A DNA stretch of 51,329 bases, taken from Ignisphaera sp. (GTDB lineage: Archaea; Thermoproteota; Thermoprotei_A; Sulfolobales; Ignisphaeraceae). Numbering within the stretch: position 1 is the first letter of the stretch; every line of letters begins with the position of its first letter. Location: NCBI GenBank assembly GCA_025058535.1, contig JANXEL010000008.1, forward strand, positions 1 through 51,329, in the 5' to 3' direction. The notes below the pieces were generated by a model, which had not been told where the DNA came from, did not search any database, and was given only the letters and a program-made list of their open reading frames with translations. Shown piece by piece: positions 42,462 through 51,329 of the stretch. The position numbers and the translations under genes were made by a program.

Positions 42462-44009
42462 ATGCCAGACGTTGTATTCATGTTTGAAGTTCACCAGCCA
42501 TATAGGCTGAGGGATAATATCTTACTCCACTTAATTAAGGGTTCCTTTAAGCAATTTTCGGGCGAGAGATCTCTGCATAGTATTTTATTTGATGAAGAAT
42601 TGAATAGGAGTATATTTGAGAGAGTGGCATCAAGGTGCTACATTCCAGCGACAAAAATTCTAATCGAGGTAAATAGGAGGCTTAGAGAAAATGGCAGGCC
42701 CTTTAAGTTCTCACTTAGTATAAGTGGTGTTTTCATTGAACAGGCTTTAAAATGGAATAGAGTAGTTATAGATGTGATCTCTGAAGCTGTATCTGAGGGT
42801 ATCGCGGAACTTGTTGACCAAACTTACTACCACAGTCTTGCATCTCTATTTCCTGAATATGATGAATTCATTGAGCAAGTTACGATGCACAGAGGTCTGC
42901 TTCACGACATATTCGGTGTAAATCCTATTGTTGCTGAAAATACCGAGTTTATATACAATAACAGCATAGCTCATCTCTTTGCCAAACTCGGCTATAAGGT
43001 TATTCTAACTGAGGGCGCCGAACAAGTGTTAGGCTGGAGAAGCCCTAATTACGTGTATAGAGCGTGGGGCTCCGATGCAAGAGTTCTGTTGAGAAACTAT
43101 AGGCTTAGCGATGATATAGGCTTTAGGTTCTCAGATAAAAAATGGGATCAATATCCACTCACGGCAGAAAAGTACGCTAAATGGCTATCTAGAACACATG
43201 GCGATGTGGTGCTCATAGCCATAGACTACGAAACGTTCGGAGAACATCACAGCATTGATACGGGAATCCACGAGTTTTTAAGATGGCTTCCAGTAGAAAT
43301 CTCGAAGCACCACAACATAGTTACAGAGTTTCCATCTACAGCCGCATTCAAGCATCCCGTAAAAGATGTGTACAACGTTCAACCCTGGAACACCATAAGC
43401 TGGGCTGATGAAAGGGATCTCTCTGCTTGGTTGGGCAATGAAATGCAGAAGACTATTTTTGAATTCTACACCTTTTTAGAACCGTACGCCAGGGCCGTGG
43501 GCGGTGAGTATCTAAAGATCTGGAGAATGCTTGGTTCCAGCGATCATCTGTATTACATTTCTGTAAAAGGAGGTGCTGCTGGCGAAGTTCACGCCTACTT
43601 CTCCCCATATAAAGACGTGTCTACAGCGCTGAGGGTCTATACCGAGGCAATAACAGTGCTTACCTCAATGATATCTAATAAAATAGCTGAGAACCCCCGT
43701 AGGTACGCATATAACATTGTCTTACCTTCACTCTACGCATTCCATTTTTATTTAATGCCCGGAAAACCCCTTAACTTAAAGGTGCGCAGCATTCCAGAAC
43801 TCGCAACCATACTGGAGAAGGTGCCGATAGAATCAATTATATATCATCTCAGAAGAGGCGATCTAGCTAACTGGATAAAACACTTCTTTTTCATGGATGA
43901 AGTTGCACTCCAATTAGAGGAGCTGACTATGAGCATTGATAGCATTGATAATTACGAGAAGCTGAGGGAGATAGTAGTATCAATCCTACATAAATATGAA
44001 CAGCAGTAG
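42462..44009 (+). CDS. GH57 alpha-amylase-type glycosidase
   Basis: A cytoplasmic (no signal peptide) 515-aa GH57 enzyme of the archaeal alpha-amylase subfamily related to MJ1611. Conserved regions: EVHQPYRLR (9-17), GVFIEQ (89-94), AENTEFIYNN (158-167) with E162 as nucleophile, and AIDYETFGEHH (253-263) with D255 as acid/base; the E-to-D spacing of 93 residues is as expected. It likely degrades intracellular glycogen or maltodextrin. Start ATG 42462. It forms a co-oriented pair with the next GH57 gene 90 bp downstream. Confidence 0.9.
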   Translation: MPDVVFMFEVHQPYRLRDNILLHLIKGSFKQFSGERSLHSILFDEELNRSIFERVASRCYIPATKILIEVNRRLRENGRPFKFSLSISGVFIEQALKWNRVVIDVISEAVSEGIAELVDQTYYHSLASLFPEYDEFIEQVTMHRGLLHDIFGVNPIVAENTEFIYNNSIAHLFAKLGYKVILTEGAEQVLGWRSPNYVYRAWGSDARVLLRNYRLSDDIGFRFSDKKWDQYPLTAEKYAKWLSRTHGDVVLIAIDYETFGEHHSIDTGIHEFLRWLPVEISKHHNIVTEFPSTAAFKHPVKDVYNVQPWNTISWADERDLSAWLGNEMQKTIFEFYTFLEPYARAVGGEYLKIWRMLGSSDHLYYISVKGGAAGEVHAYFSPYKDVSTALRVYTEAITVLTSMISNKIAENPRRYAYNIVLPSLYAFHFYLMPGKPLNLKVRSIPELATILEKVPIESIIYHLRRGDLANWIKHFFFMDEVALQLEELTMSIDSIDNYEKLREIVVSILHKYEQQ

Positions 44010-44099
44010 AGCATTAAGAATCTGGTTATCATACCTATCACATAGCTATAACTGCTTTTTACTTATGTAGGTGCATAGAACTTACACTGGAGGGCTAGA

Positions 44100-45653
44100 A
44101 TGAGCTTATCCGTGCTACCAAACTCAATGGCGTATACGTATGGCGATGACGTCTCTGTTGAGGTCTATGTATATAACGTACACAGCTGTAGCGATGCTGA
44201 AGTAGAACTTAAAGCTAAAATAGTGAGTAAAAGTGATAGAGATTTTGATTTGTATAGGGATAGAAGAGCCGTCAAAATCACTAACGGCTCTACTGCCCGT
44301 ACCATATTTGAATTTTCATTGCCGTACCGCACATATGGTGATTCAGAAATATTCATAGCCTCTAAAGCCACTATCTGTAACAATGTTACCGAAGAGTCTC
44401 TTCAAGTAGAACTATTCGAAAGAGCATCAAGGCTTGTGGAGACGGTTATTGTATGGCATCACCATCAACCACCGAACTATCTTCCAGACGGAAAGTACTT
44501 TTCAGATTACCCATTCAAATGGGTTTGGCACAGCCTTTTTGAACCATACACCGTAGGCGGCCCCTACTATGTGCACGCCAAGACATATCTAATGTTCCCG
44601 GATGTGAAGACTACAGTTCACCTATCTCCGAGTTTGTTATACCAGTGGAAATCTGTAGCAGAAAACGGTTACACAAGCGAAGACGGCTTAATCATACCTA
44701 GTAGTGATGTAAAGGTGGAAATGGTGAAAGAAACTTTGAGGACGTTTAAGGATCTAGCATCAATGAACTCCATAGAAATCCTTACATCTGTTTACGCTCA
44801 TACAATTCTAGGCTATCTATTAGATAAGTTCGATATGGAGGACATAATTCAGGAGGAACTCGATTTAGGTGTAAGGCTAACCTACGAAATTATGGGAGTT
44901 TCTGCAAAGGGTGCTTGGACCCCTGAGATGGCGTGGCACGACAAGCTTGTAAAGATCTATGATAATAGCGGTATAGAATACACAGTATTATGCGGCAAGA
45001 GCCACTTCTCCAGGGCTATCGGAGACAGGGGTACAATATATGAGCCATATGAAATCGTATATGAGGAAAGCGTGTTGAAAATTCTATTCAGAGATCAAGA
45101 GGTAAGCGATACAATAGGTTTTAGTAATAATTTTCCCACCGAGCCACACGCAATTAAAGGCGCTCAAACCGTTATATCTAAACTCCTCAAGAAAAGAGGT
45201 ATAGTTACAATAGCACTCGATGGCGAAAATTGGATGATCTTCTCTAAGTACCCTAGAAACACTTATCCATTCCTTTATACAATGTATAAATACCTAGATG
45301 TGCTCCAAAAGAAGGGATTCATGAAAATATCAACAATGGGTGAAGTGATTAAGAGCAATACACAATTTAGAAAACTTCTACATATACCAGTTACATCGTG
45401 GTTGAATGGTTTCTATAAATGGGATGGAGAAATTCATGAGCAGCAGACTCTATGGCATGAAGTTTCTAGGACGTACGATATCATCCGACTCTATAAGATA
45501 ATATCAAAGAATGAAGCCCACCTAAGGAATGCTCTATGGTCATTCTATCACGCACTTGATAGCGATTATTGGTGGACAGAATTTTGGAATCCTAGGATAA
45601 TAAAATCGTGGTTAACAGAGACGTACGCTGCCTTAGCTAAGTTAGCGTTTTAG
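44100..45653 (+). CDS. GH57 glycosidase with N-terminal beta domain (amylopullulanase-like)
   Basis: A 517-aa GH57 protein. Residues 1-110 form a beta-sandwich-like domain (SVEVYVYNVHS and TIFEFSLPYRTYG), possibly glucan-binding or structural. The catalytic barrel has VIVWHHHQPPNY (116-127), VYAHTILGY (231-239), GAWTPEMAW (271-279) with E276 as nucleophile, and IALDGENWM (371-379) with D374 as acid/base, the pattern of amylopullulanase/debranching-type GH57. No signal peptide, so cytoplasmic. A strong GGAGGG site precedes ATG 44100. With the upstream amylase and glycogen synthase it would turn over storage glucan. Confidence 0.9.
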   Translation: MSLSVLPNSMAYTYGDDVSVEVYVYNVHSCSDAEVELKAKIVSKSDRDFDLYRDRRAVKITNGSTARTIFEFSLPYRTYGDSEIFIASKATICNNVTEESLQVELFERASRLVETVIVWHHHQPPNYLPDGKYFSDYPFKWVWHSLFEPYTVGGPYYVHAKTYLMFPDVKTTVHLSPSLLYQWKSVAENGYTSEDGLIIPSSDVKVEMVKETLRTFKDLASMNSIEILTSVYAHTILGYLLDKFDMEDIIQEELDLGVRLTYEIMGVSAKGAWTPEMAWHDKLVKIYDNSGIEYTVLCGKSHFSRAIGDRGTIYEPYEIVYEESVLKILFRDQEVSDTIGFSNNFPTEPHAIKGAQTVISKLLKKRGIVTIALDGENWMIFSKYPRNTYPFLYTMYKYLDVLQKKGFMKISTMGEVIKSNTQFRKLLHIPVTSWLNGFYKWDGEIHEQQTLWHEVSRTYDIIRLYKIISKNEAHLRNALWSFYHALDSDYWWTEFWNPRIIKSWLTETYAALAKLAF

Positions 45654-45707
45654 CCTCTAATTAAATAGAGAGGACGAGGCATAGATAATTTAAGGGATGG
45701 CAAACAG

Positions 45708-46949
45708 TTAGCTAAAAATCATGTTCTCCATATGTGAATTCGGAGAAATCTCTTTATGCGGCCACACCTTCGTATTCACAAGAACAACATTCTCCCCAAT
45801 GATCGCATCGTCACCTATAACACTATTGACTATTTTAGCATTCCTATGCATTTTAACATGCCTACCTATGATGCTGTTTGATACATAGGTTTTGGCACCC
45901 ACCCTGCATCTATCCATAATCACACTTCTATTAATCGTTACATCATCTTCGATGATGGTATAGTTGTCTACCACAGAATCTGATAGCGAGACATTCCTTC
46001 CTATTTTTACATGTCTGCCTATGAGAATTTCATTATCAGCCTTTATCTCTCCTCTGATAATTTTTGACAGTATCTCCTGGTGTAGCATGATAGATTCTCT
46101 ACTCTTTCCTTGAACCTTAACATTGTGTATCAAGGTTTTTGCTTCCAATTCCTCTGATGCCATATGCCGAAGAAGGTAGAACACGGCTTCGAGATACCTC
46201 TCTGGTGTTCCTATGTCAAACCAATATCCTTTCAATTCATAAGCATAAACGCTGCCAAACATCTGTATAGCTAATGGAATTATATGCTGACCAAAATCCA
46301 TCATATTTCTTTGCCTCATATAATTAACTATATCACTATTCAAAAAGTCCCTAAAACTTTCTGAGAGTATGTAGATTCCTGTGTTGATAAAGCGACTCGG
46401 AGCCTCTCTAATCGTCTTTGGCTTCTCAACAAACCTTCTGATTCTTTCTTCTGAATCTATATCAGCTACGCCAAATTGAGGTAACTCCTCTTCCCTCTCA
46501 AGATATTTTACAGCTATGGTCATAAAGCTATTCTTCTTTGTATGAAATTCCCACATACCATGAAGATCTAAATCGAATAGAAGATCTCCTTGTACAACCA
46601 GCACAGGCTCTCTAATATCATAGTAATCCATAATAATTCTAGCACAGTCCGCACTGCCCACACTCTCTTCGTTGGGTTGGTATCTTATTCGAACATTTGG
46701 CAAGTCATACTTCAATCTGATCTTCAGCCCTTCACCAAAATAATCGTAAACCTCCCTATAGTTCAGATAGCCGCTCACCCCCATGTAGAACTCTGTTACT
46801 CCCTGTTTAGCTAACCTAACAATGGTGAATTCTATGAGTGGTCTATTGAGAAATCGGACTAAGGCCTTTGAAGTTTCAACTGTAAGTGGACGCAACCTGG
46901 TGCCTAGACCTCCCAAAGGAATTACAGCTTTACGTAACAATACATCCAC
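45708..46949 (-). CDS. Sugar-1-phosphate nucleotidyltransferase with left-handed beta-helix
   Basis: Forms an NDP-sugar from NTP and a sugar 1-phosphate. About 413 aa from GTG 46949 (419 from ATG 46967; TTG 46940 is also possible, with GGTGG 6 nt upstream). The NTP-transferase signature AVIPLGGLGTRLRPLT is at 14-29, LVVQGDLLFD carries the metal-binding Asp, and VEKPKT and GYWFDIGTPERY follow. Residues about 330-410 form hexapeptide repeats (IGRHVKIGRNV, IGDDAIIGENV). Substrate is not certain: ADP/UDP-glucose or GDP-mannose. Glycogen synthase in the window makes a glucose nucleotide attractive. Convergent with the GH57 gene, next to galT-galK. Confidence 0.87.
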   Translation of the reverse strand: MDVLLRKAVIPLGGLGTRLRPLTVETSKALVRFLNRPLIEFTIVRLAKQGVTEFYMGVSGYLNYREVYDYFGEGLKIRLKYDLPNVRIRYQPNEESVGSADCARIIMDYYDIREPVLVVQGDLLFDLDLHGMWEFHTKKNSFMTIAVKYLEREEELPQFGVADIDSEERIRRFVEKPKTIREAPSRFINTGIYILSESFRDFLNSDIVNYMRQRNMMDFGQHIIPLAIQMFGSVYAYELKGYWFDIGTPERYLEAVFYLLRHMASEELEAKTLIHNVKVQGKSRESIMLHQEILSKIIRGEIKADNEILIGRHVKIGRNVSLSDSVVDNYTIIEDDVTINRSVIMDRCRVGAKTYVSNSIIGRHVKMHRNAKIVNSVIGDDAIIGENVVLVNTKVWPHKEISPNSHMENMIFS

Positions 46950-47052
46950 CGTATAATTATGGCGCATTTTTAGTTAATAAACATTTTACTCCATATTTAT
47001 GCTACATTATAGAAATTTGAATTAGGAGGTTCCTAGAAGTGTGGGAGCAGAT

Positions 47053-48039
47053 CTACTCTTCACACTTTGTATCTATTATATTACGTAGTATGTGTGCTGC
47101 CTCCTCTGGCGTGCTATCGTATGTGAAGTTCCCTCCGCCTGTCTCCATTCCAGCTGCGTACTTTAATTTTCCAACTACTCTGTAAATACCATATATTTCT
47201 ATATGCATGTGGTAGAATTTGTAGGTTCCTCTTAGTGGTGCTTGATGTAATGTCATCATGTACGGCATAGGTTTCTCAAATACTTTTTTAATTCCACACA
47301 GTACCTTCCTCACAATTCTGGCCATGTCTTCAATGACCTCTGAATTCAACTGTGGTAATACTTGGACATGTGTAAGAGGGTATATGTGTACTTCGAATGG
47401 CCAATGCGCATAGAAAGGTAGGAATGCAATCCAGTGGTCTGTGATTGCTACGGTTCGCTCTTTACCATTTCTCTCTACATTTATTATATCACAAAATAGG
47501 CATCGTCTTTTCTTGCTGTAGTACTTGTTAGAATTTATCAATTCTCTTAAAATTTTGCTCGGTATAAATGGTGTCACATATATCTGTGAATGCGGATGTG
47601 TTAAAGAAACGCCTATTTCCTTACCCTTATTTCTAAAGAAGAGAAAGTATACCACCTTAGGATCTACCATCTCCTCTTCCTGCTTCTTCTTAATACTCTC
47701 AAGTACCCTGTAGATCTCAGCAGTGCTTAGGTCGCTTATATCGTCGATATCATGTTTTGGCGTCTCTATCACTACGTAGCACTTACCGTAAGAGGGGGCT
47801 GTAGAGTAGAATTCGTGCTTCTCAGGTAGAATAGGTTCCTCACTTAACATAGGAAACCTGTTCTTAAGTATAAGTACATCCCATCCAACTCCAGTTTCAG
47901 GTGCACCTGGACAGAATGGGCAGAAGCTCTGAGGCTGCCATGGTCTCAAATCCCTGATATTTGAGACCATTACCCACTCTCCCAATACTGGATCCCATCT
48001 AAGTTCCTGCACCTTTTTATGCTCCACAATTCCCACCAT
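47053..48039 (-). CDS. galT: Galactose-1-phosphate uridylyltransferase
   Basis: Leloir-pathway HIT-superfamily enzyme exchanging UMP between UDP-glucose and Gal-1-P. The 328-aa protein starts with ELRWDPVLGEWVMV, has the structural zinc Cys pair CPFC (40-43), NRFPML, and SLTHPHSQIY (145-154), where H150 of H-P-H-S-Q is the nucleophile that carries UMP. A second Cys pair (CLFC) and VHIYPLTH follow. Six nt downstream of galK on the same strand: one operon. Archaeal members can be lenient for the sugar 1-phosphate. Confidence 0.93.
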   Translation of the reverse strand: MVGIVEHKKVQELRWDPVLGEWVMVSNIRDLRPWQPQSFCPFCPGAPETGVGWDVLILKNRFPMLSEEPILPEKHEFYSTAPSYGKCYVVIETPKHDIDDISDLSTAEIYRVLESIKKKQEEEMVDPKVVYFLFFRNKGKEIGVSLTHPHSQIYVTPFIPSKILRELINSNKYYSKKRRCLFCDIINVERNGKERTVAITDHWIAFLPFYAHWPFEVHIYPLTHVQVLPQLNSEVIEDMARIVRKVLCGIKKVFEKPMPYMMTLHQAPLRGTYKFYHMHIEIYGIYRVVGKLKYAAGMETGGGNFTYDSTPEEAAHILRNIIDTKCEE

Positions 48040-48045
48040 CTACAA

Positions 48046-49293
48046 CTAATGCACCACTGCCCCTCTATCAATGTTAACCATATATCCATTGGCTGCATAG
48101 CTACCTACTACTCTATCAAGTGCTTTTCTACCTATTTCAAAATCCTTCACTAGCCCTATGACTGCTCCTCCCAGTCCAGCACCTGATAGTTTTGCACCAT
48201 ATGCTCCAGCATCTGTTATCCTCTCTACTATTTTATCTAATTCCGGTAGGCTCACATCATATAGTTTACTTAATAGTTTGTGCTGATACAGCATTATAGT
48301 GCCAATGGCTCTCAAATCCCAATCATCGACATTCAGAATCATCTCAGCGCTTTCTCTATCAATTTCTATTGCTGAGCTCATTTCATCCACATTAATTTTC
48401 ACACCCTTCATAATTTCTATAGCCAGCATTGTTGATCTATGCATTCTTAATGTGAATAGAATTCTATTTAGAGAAACCCTATCTATACTTTCAAGATAGG
48501 GCTTCAGCTCATCTTCGGACAATTCGTCCCACCTTGGCTCCCAGAATCTATAGCCGAGCCTACTCCTAATGTGACCTGGCAATTCCATCGATAGAAGTTT
48601 CTTAAGGCCTTCCTCAATCTCTCTCTGCCTATTAGGATGTATATCGGCAGTTGAGTGTCTAATCCCTGAATCAACAACTACGAACAATCCTTTGCCAAAG
48701 TCTAGTTCACTAACACTATATGGGGGTTTTGTATTAATTAGAATCACTCCTCCGTACGATGATGCGTACTGATCTAGCCTTCCACACGGTATTCCCATCA
48801 CCTGGTTTTCAGCTTCAAAAGCGAGCTCTGCAATGTCTCTTCTAGATAGCTTAAGATCAAACTCAGCATTTAGCGCCATTATGAAGGCGACTGTTAAAGC
48901 AGCACTGCTACCTAAACCTGATGCAATTGGTATATCGCTATGTATGTAAGCTCTAAAGCCAGTCACATTGTATCCGTGATTCTTTAGAGCAATTATAGAT
49001 GCCCTTAGGTAATTACCAAACCATTTTCCTTTAACGAGTTTAGCATCAACAATGCTGAATTTATCCTCAAGACCTATGTTCTCTGAGAAAACTTCGCAGG
49101 ATTTACCTTCAATTCCTTCAATTGCTATATATGTTCTCAAATTTATCCCAACAGCTACAACAGGCAGCCCTTTGTAGTCTTGATGTGTATTTAAAAAGTC
49201 TAAACGCCCTGGCGCAGAAGCTACAGTACTTGGTTCCCGGCCATACCTCTCCCTGAATCTTTCAACAATACTTTCAACAATACTTACTTCCAT
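48046..49293 (-). CDS. galK: GHMP-family sugar kinase, galactokinase-like
   Basis: Anomeric sugar kinase of about 415 aa (ATG 49293; GTG 49299 upstream). Motif 1: SAPGRLDFLNTHQDYKG (28-44); motif 2: ASGLGSSAALT (126-136), the GHMP phosphate loop; motif 3: AKLSGAGLGGAV near the C-terminus. The D-Y and His of the galactokinase signature are kept, but GEHTDY reads NTHQDY, so the Glu that recognises the O6 hydroxyl of galactose is Thr. Linkage with galT supports galactose, yet another hexose or a uronic acid is possible. First gene of galK-galT. Confidence 0.87.
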   Translation of the reverse strand: MEVSIVESIVERFRERYGREPSTVASAPGRLDFLNTHQDYKGLPVVAVGINLRTYIAIEGIEGKSCEVFSENIGLEDKFSIVDAKLVKGKWFGNYLRASIIALKNHGYNVTGFRAYIHSDIPIASGLGSSAALTVAFIMALNAEFDLKLSRRDIAELAFEAENQVMGIPCGRLDQYASSYGGVILINTKPPYSVSELDFGKGLFVVVDSGIRHSTADIHPNRQREIEEGLKKLLSMELPGHIRSRLGYRFWEPRWDELSEDELKPYLESIDRVSLNRILFTLRMHRSTMLAIEIMKGVKINVDEMSSAIEIDRESAEMILNVDDWDLRAIGTIMLYQHKLLSKLYDVSLPELDKIVERITDAGAYGAKLSGAGLGGAVIGLVKDFEIGRKALDRVVGSYAANGYMVNIDRGAVVH

Positions 49294-49386
49294 TACCACC
49301 TACCAAATATAGGTATTACCACTGCAGTATAGTACAATTTAATTTATGGTTTAAAAGCTCTAAGAAGCTACTATTCTCAACAACTG

Positions 49387-50271
49387 TTAGGTGGTGTACA
49401 TTAACGATTTCTCCTTTATGTAGTTAACTAGAGACAGCACTATAAATACTGCCTCCTCAGTTCGGATGCTCTCTACCCCTTGACGAGGTACAAAGTTTAC
49501 TATATAGCGGCAATACCTCTTTATATCGATACCTCCATTCGAAGCTATTTCATCTATGTCTGACCTAGGTCCTCCAAATAGTAGTAGTAGCCTTTCCGCC
49601 CCTACCAAAGTGCGCGCCAATTCATTTTCAATCCTGTACAGCATTACCCCCTTTTTCGATGCTCCTACAATCATGTAGTTGCGGCGCATCGAGTGTTCTA
49701 CGAGACTGCGAAGCGAGTCGAACTTCTTAACAGTGAATCCCCAGTAAATCTCAACGTCACTCTTACTAACCGGCTTAAGGATGTAGTATCTCTGTGTTTC
49801 TCCAATAATTTTCGCAGTGATTCTGGTTTTTACAGGTAGAATAGAACCGTATATAACACCTTTTTTACCTAAACCTATATCGACTACACTCTTTACTTCA
49901 TCATTATGCTCTACTACCCCATCCCGAGCATCTAAACCATAGACTTCGGGATTTATATGGCTTGGGATTTTAAGAGGAGGAATTATACCGGCATACTTTA
50001 AAACAGGATCTCTACTAATAATCCTCCTTTTCAAGTACGGTGGGGCTTCCTGGTATTCTAAAATCTTTAGAATAGTTTCTGCATTCTCGTCACTGTCATC
50101 TACATAAACCATAATTTCCTCGGCACGAAAAATAGCAGCTGAACGCCCAATATACCCAACTTTACGCGTCTTTTCCCTCAGATCCGGAGCCTCTGATACG
50201 AGTGATGATGGAATTGCTATTGATATGAGTGGTTTATTGCGCAGAGGATATAATTCACTCCTAGGATCCAC
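49387..50271 (-). CDS. SPOUT-class RNA methyltransferase (PF02598 family)
   Basis: A 294-aa protein of the archaeal/eukaryotic RNA methyltransferase family also known from SPOUT1/C9orf114. Supporting stretches: ISIAIPSSLVSEAPDLREKTRKVGYIGRSAAIFRAEEIMVY in the first strand/helix (17-57, key residues P21, S22, K40, R47), YQEAPPYLKRRI, and the C-terminal SAM knot with LLLLFGGPRSDIDE (228-241) followed by NFVPRQGVESIRTEEA. It probably methylates rRNA or tRNA. Start GTG 50271, nearly leaderless. Monocistronic between galK and the PfpI gene. Confidence 0.88.
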   Translation of the reverse strand: MDPRSELYPLRNKPLISIAIPSSLVSEAPDLREKTRKVGYIGRSAAIFRAEEIMVYVDDSDENAETILKILEYQEAPPYLKRRIISRDPVLKYAGIIPPLKIPSHINPEVYGLDARDGVVEHNDEVKSVVDIGLGKKGVIYGSILPVKTRITAKIIGETQRYYILKPVSKSDVEIYWGFTVKKFDSLRSLVEHSMRRNYMIVGASKKGVMLYRIENELARTLVGAERLLLLFGGPRSDIDEIASNGGIDIKRYCRYIVNFVPRQGVESIRTEEAVFIVLSLVNYIKEKSLMYTT

Positions 50272-50340
50272 ATTTATAACCTAGAGATCTAAAAATACCA
50301 TGGTTTAAAATTATACCAACTATTCTACAGTTTTACACCG

Positions 50341-50952
50341 CTATTTTGAGGATAGAGCTTCTATTATTAGCTGGCAAAATTCTGGTAAGTCGTCAGGAAC
50401 CCTACCAGTAATTATGTTACCGTCTCTCACAGCCGGTTCGTCAACAAATATGGCTCCAGCATTTATTAAGTCATCCCTTACTGCTCTATAGGCAGTAACC
50501 TTTCTACCCTTTACAAGACCAGCTGATATCAGTACGTGCGGTCCATGACATATAGCCGCCACTACCTTGCCAGCCTCATATACATCCTTTACAAACTTTA
50601 GAACCTTCTCATTTATTCGCAGAGAGTCCGGCGAAAATCCACCCGGTATTATTAGGGCATCTATCTCGTCGTGCTTAACTTCATCTAAATTCTTTATTAC
50701 ATGTCTCACACCCTCTCCGAATACCATTAGCGGTATGGGAGTGCCAAATCTACCAGTAACAGGTTTGTCAGGAATTGCTGGGCGCGGATGTAAACCTGTT
50801 CTAACAGGAATTATTATCACCTCAGCTCCTTCTTCACTTAGCCTCAGAAATGGATAGAGTAGTTCAACATCCTCAAATTCATTGGCCGCTATTATGGCAA
50901 CCCTTTTGTTCTTTAACCGCGTTCCAGGACCAGTTCTTTTAACAAATCCCAC
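50341..50952 (-). CDS. DJ-1/PfpI family protein
   Basis: A 203-aa class I glutamine-amidotransferase-like protein. The acidic residue of the elbow is in ANEFEDVELLYP (about 24-35), and the nucleophile Cys is in AAICHGPHVLISAG, the canonical PfpI C-H-G form; the preceding IIPGGFSPDSLR is the strand-turn before it. The family includes proteases, deglycases and stress proteins, and hexamers are common in hyperthermophiles. Start is GTG 50952, with GGTG about 9 nt upstream. Confidence 0.92.
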   Translation of the reverse strand: MGFVKRTGPGTRLKNKRVAIIAANEFEDVELLYPFLRLSEEGAEVIIIPVRTGLHPRPAIPDKPVTGRFGTPIPLMVFGEGVRHVIKNLDEVKHDEIDALIIPGGFSPDSLRINEKVLKFVKDVYEAGKVVAAICHGPHVLISAGLVKGRKVTAYRAVRDDLINAGAIFVDEPAVRDGNIITGRVPDDLPEFCQLIIEALSSK

Positions 50953-51065
50953 AGGGGGACACCCACAAATTGCTATCTATGAGGGAGTTTATATGCTGAT
51001 ATGTTCTGCTGCAGATCTAACATGCTTAACGTTTACAGCCATGTAGCCCTCCACGTGTATAAGGT

Positions 51066-51117
51066 TTCAGATGGTTGATCTTTCATCATCCTTAAGATCC
51101 TGAGATCACCTCCATCA
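51066..51117 (-). ncRNA. Candidate C/D box guide sRNA
   Basis: In the otherwise empty stretch 50,953-51,329 the minus strand shows the archaeal C/D layout: C box ATGATGG (51117-51111), 15 nt, weak D' CTTA (51095-51092), 3-nt spacer, C' ATGATGA (51088-51082), exactly 12 nt (51081-51070), and D box CTGA (51069-51066). An AT-rich TATA-like run at about 51,158-51,172 would start a transcript about 20 nt upstream of the C box. The D' box is degenerate and the first guide long. The rest of the stretch shows no ORF. Confidence 0.45.
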
Positions 51118-51329
51118 TCATCACATCCTTGCATCATCTAGTGTGTGGATATCCACTTTATTAAACTTTAATTTTTAGATTACCAACCATGTTGCGAACG
51201 TCTTTAGCATAATAAATAATTTCAAACAAGTTTAGAGCGCCATTTCAACTACGTGCTATACACAGTGAAGTGCAAAGTGTGTTATGTAGACGAGTGTAGA
51301 GCGAACACAACTCAATGAGAGTACTTTAT

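Overview
The window looks like a chromosomal segment of a hyperthermophilic crenarchaeon (Thermoproteota). Support: archaeal-type tRNA synthetases (TrpS, ValS), deoxyhypusine synthase, GH57 glycosidases, a PF02598 SPOUT methyltransferase, DUF763, TATA boxes about 25-30 bp ahead of starts, GGTG/GGAG ribosome sites, many TTG/GTG starts and short leaders. The gene mix fits a fermentative carbohydrate user, possibly of the Desulfurococcales/Ignisphaera type; the genus is a guess. I saw no tRNA, rRNA, CRISPR array or insertion sequence.

Left third (1-12,003): a uronic-acid/sugar catabolic region. It runs from the N-terminus of a secreted, probably solute-binding protein (cut by the window edge) through beta-glucuronidase, a divergent uronate isomerase-like protein, a very large transaldolase-like protein, three xylose-isomerase-type TIM barrels with complete E/D/H/E metal sites, a Gfo/Idh/MocA oxidoreductase translationally coupled to one of them, a GNAT protein and a UxaE-type tagaturonate/fructuronate epimerase. 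The usual last steps (mannonate dehydratase, KDG kinase or aldolase) are not visible, so the route from ketouronate to central metabolism is open. This cluster is the best candidate for an undescribed system.

12,004-13,677 holds a decayed minus-strand gene resembling an M20 metallopeptidase. Next come a lone ParA-like ATPase, a nitroreductase, and a two-gene operon (unknown protein plus LysE-type exporter) whose promoter is flanked by a perfect 10-bp inverted repeat. Then trpS, an ABC-2 exporter pair, glycogen synthase, DUF763, an unknown protein, a GlmS whose N-terminal catalytic Cys is Gly, and a dCTP deaminase/dUTPase-fold protein.

26-32 kb: two gene-poor stretches with coding relics, a TldD-type protease with an unusual HExxH motif, MoaA and a B12-binding radical SAM protein sharing a symmetric divergent promoter, and a small ferredoxin.

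32-42 kb: a membrane GT2, the tightly overlapping valS-unknown-HD operon, a JAMM-motif protein, a carboxyltransferase divergent from a biotin carrier protein that seems to lack an ordinary start codon, a tiny Lys-rich ORF, a PRT-fold regulator-like protein and deoxyhypusine synthase.

42-51 kb: two GH57 enzymes, a sugar nucleotidyltransferase, galK-galT, a SPOUT RNA methyltransferase, a PfpI protein, and at the right edge a possible C/D box sRNA. Together with glycogen synthase these suggest linked alpha-glucan and hexose-1-phosphate/NDP-sugar metabolism.
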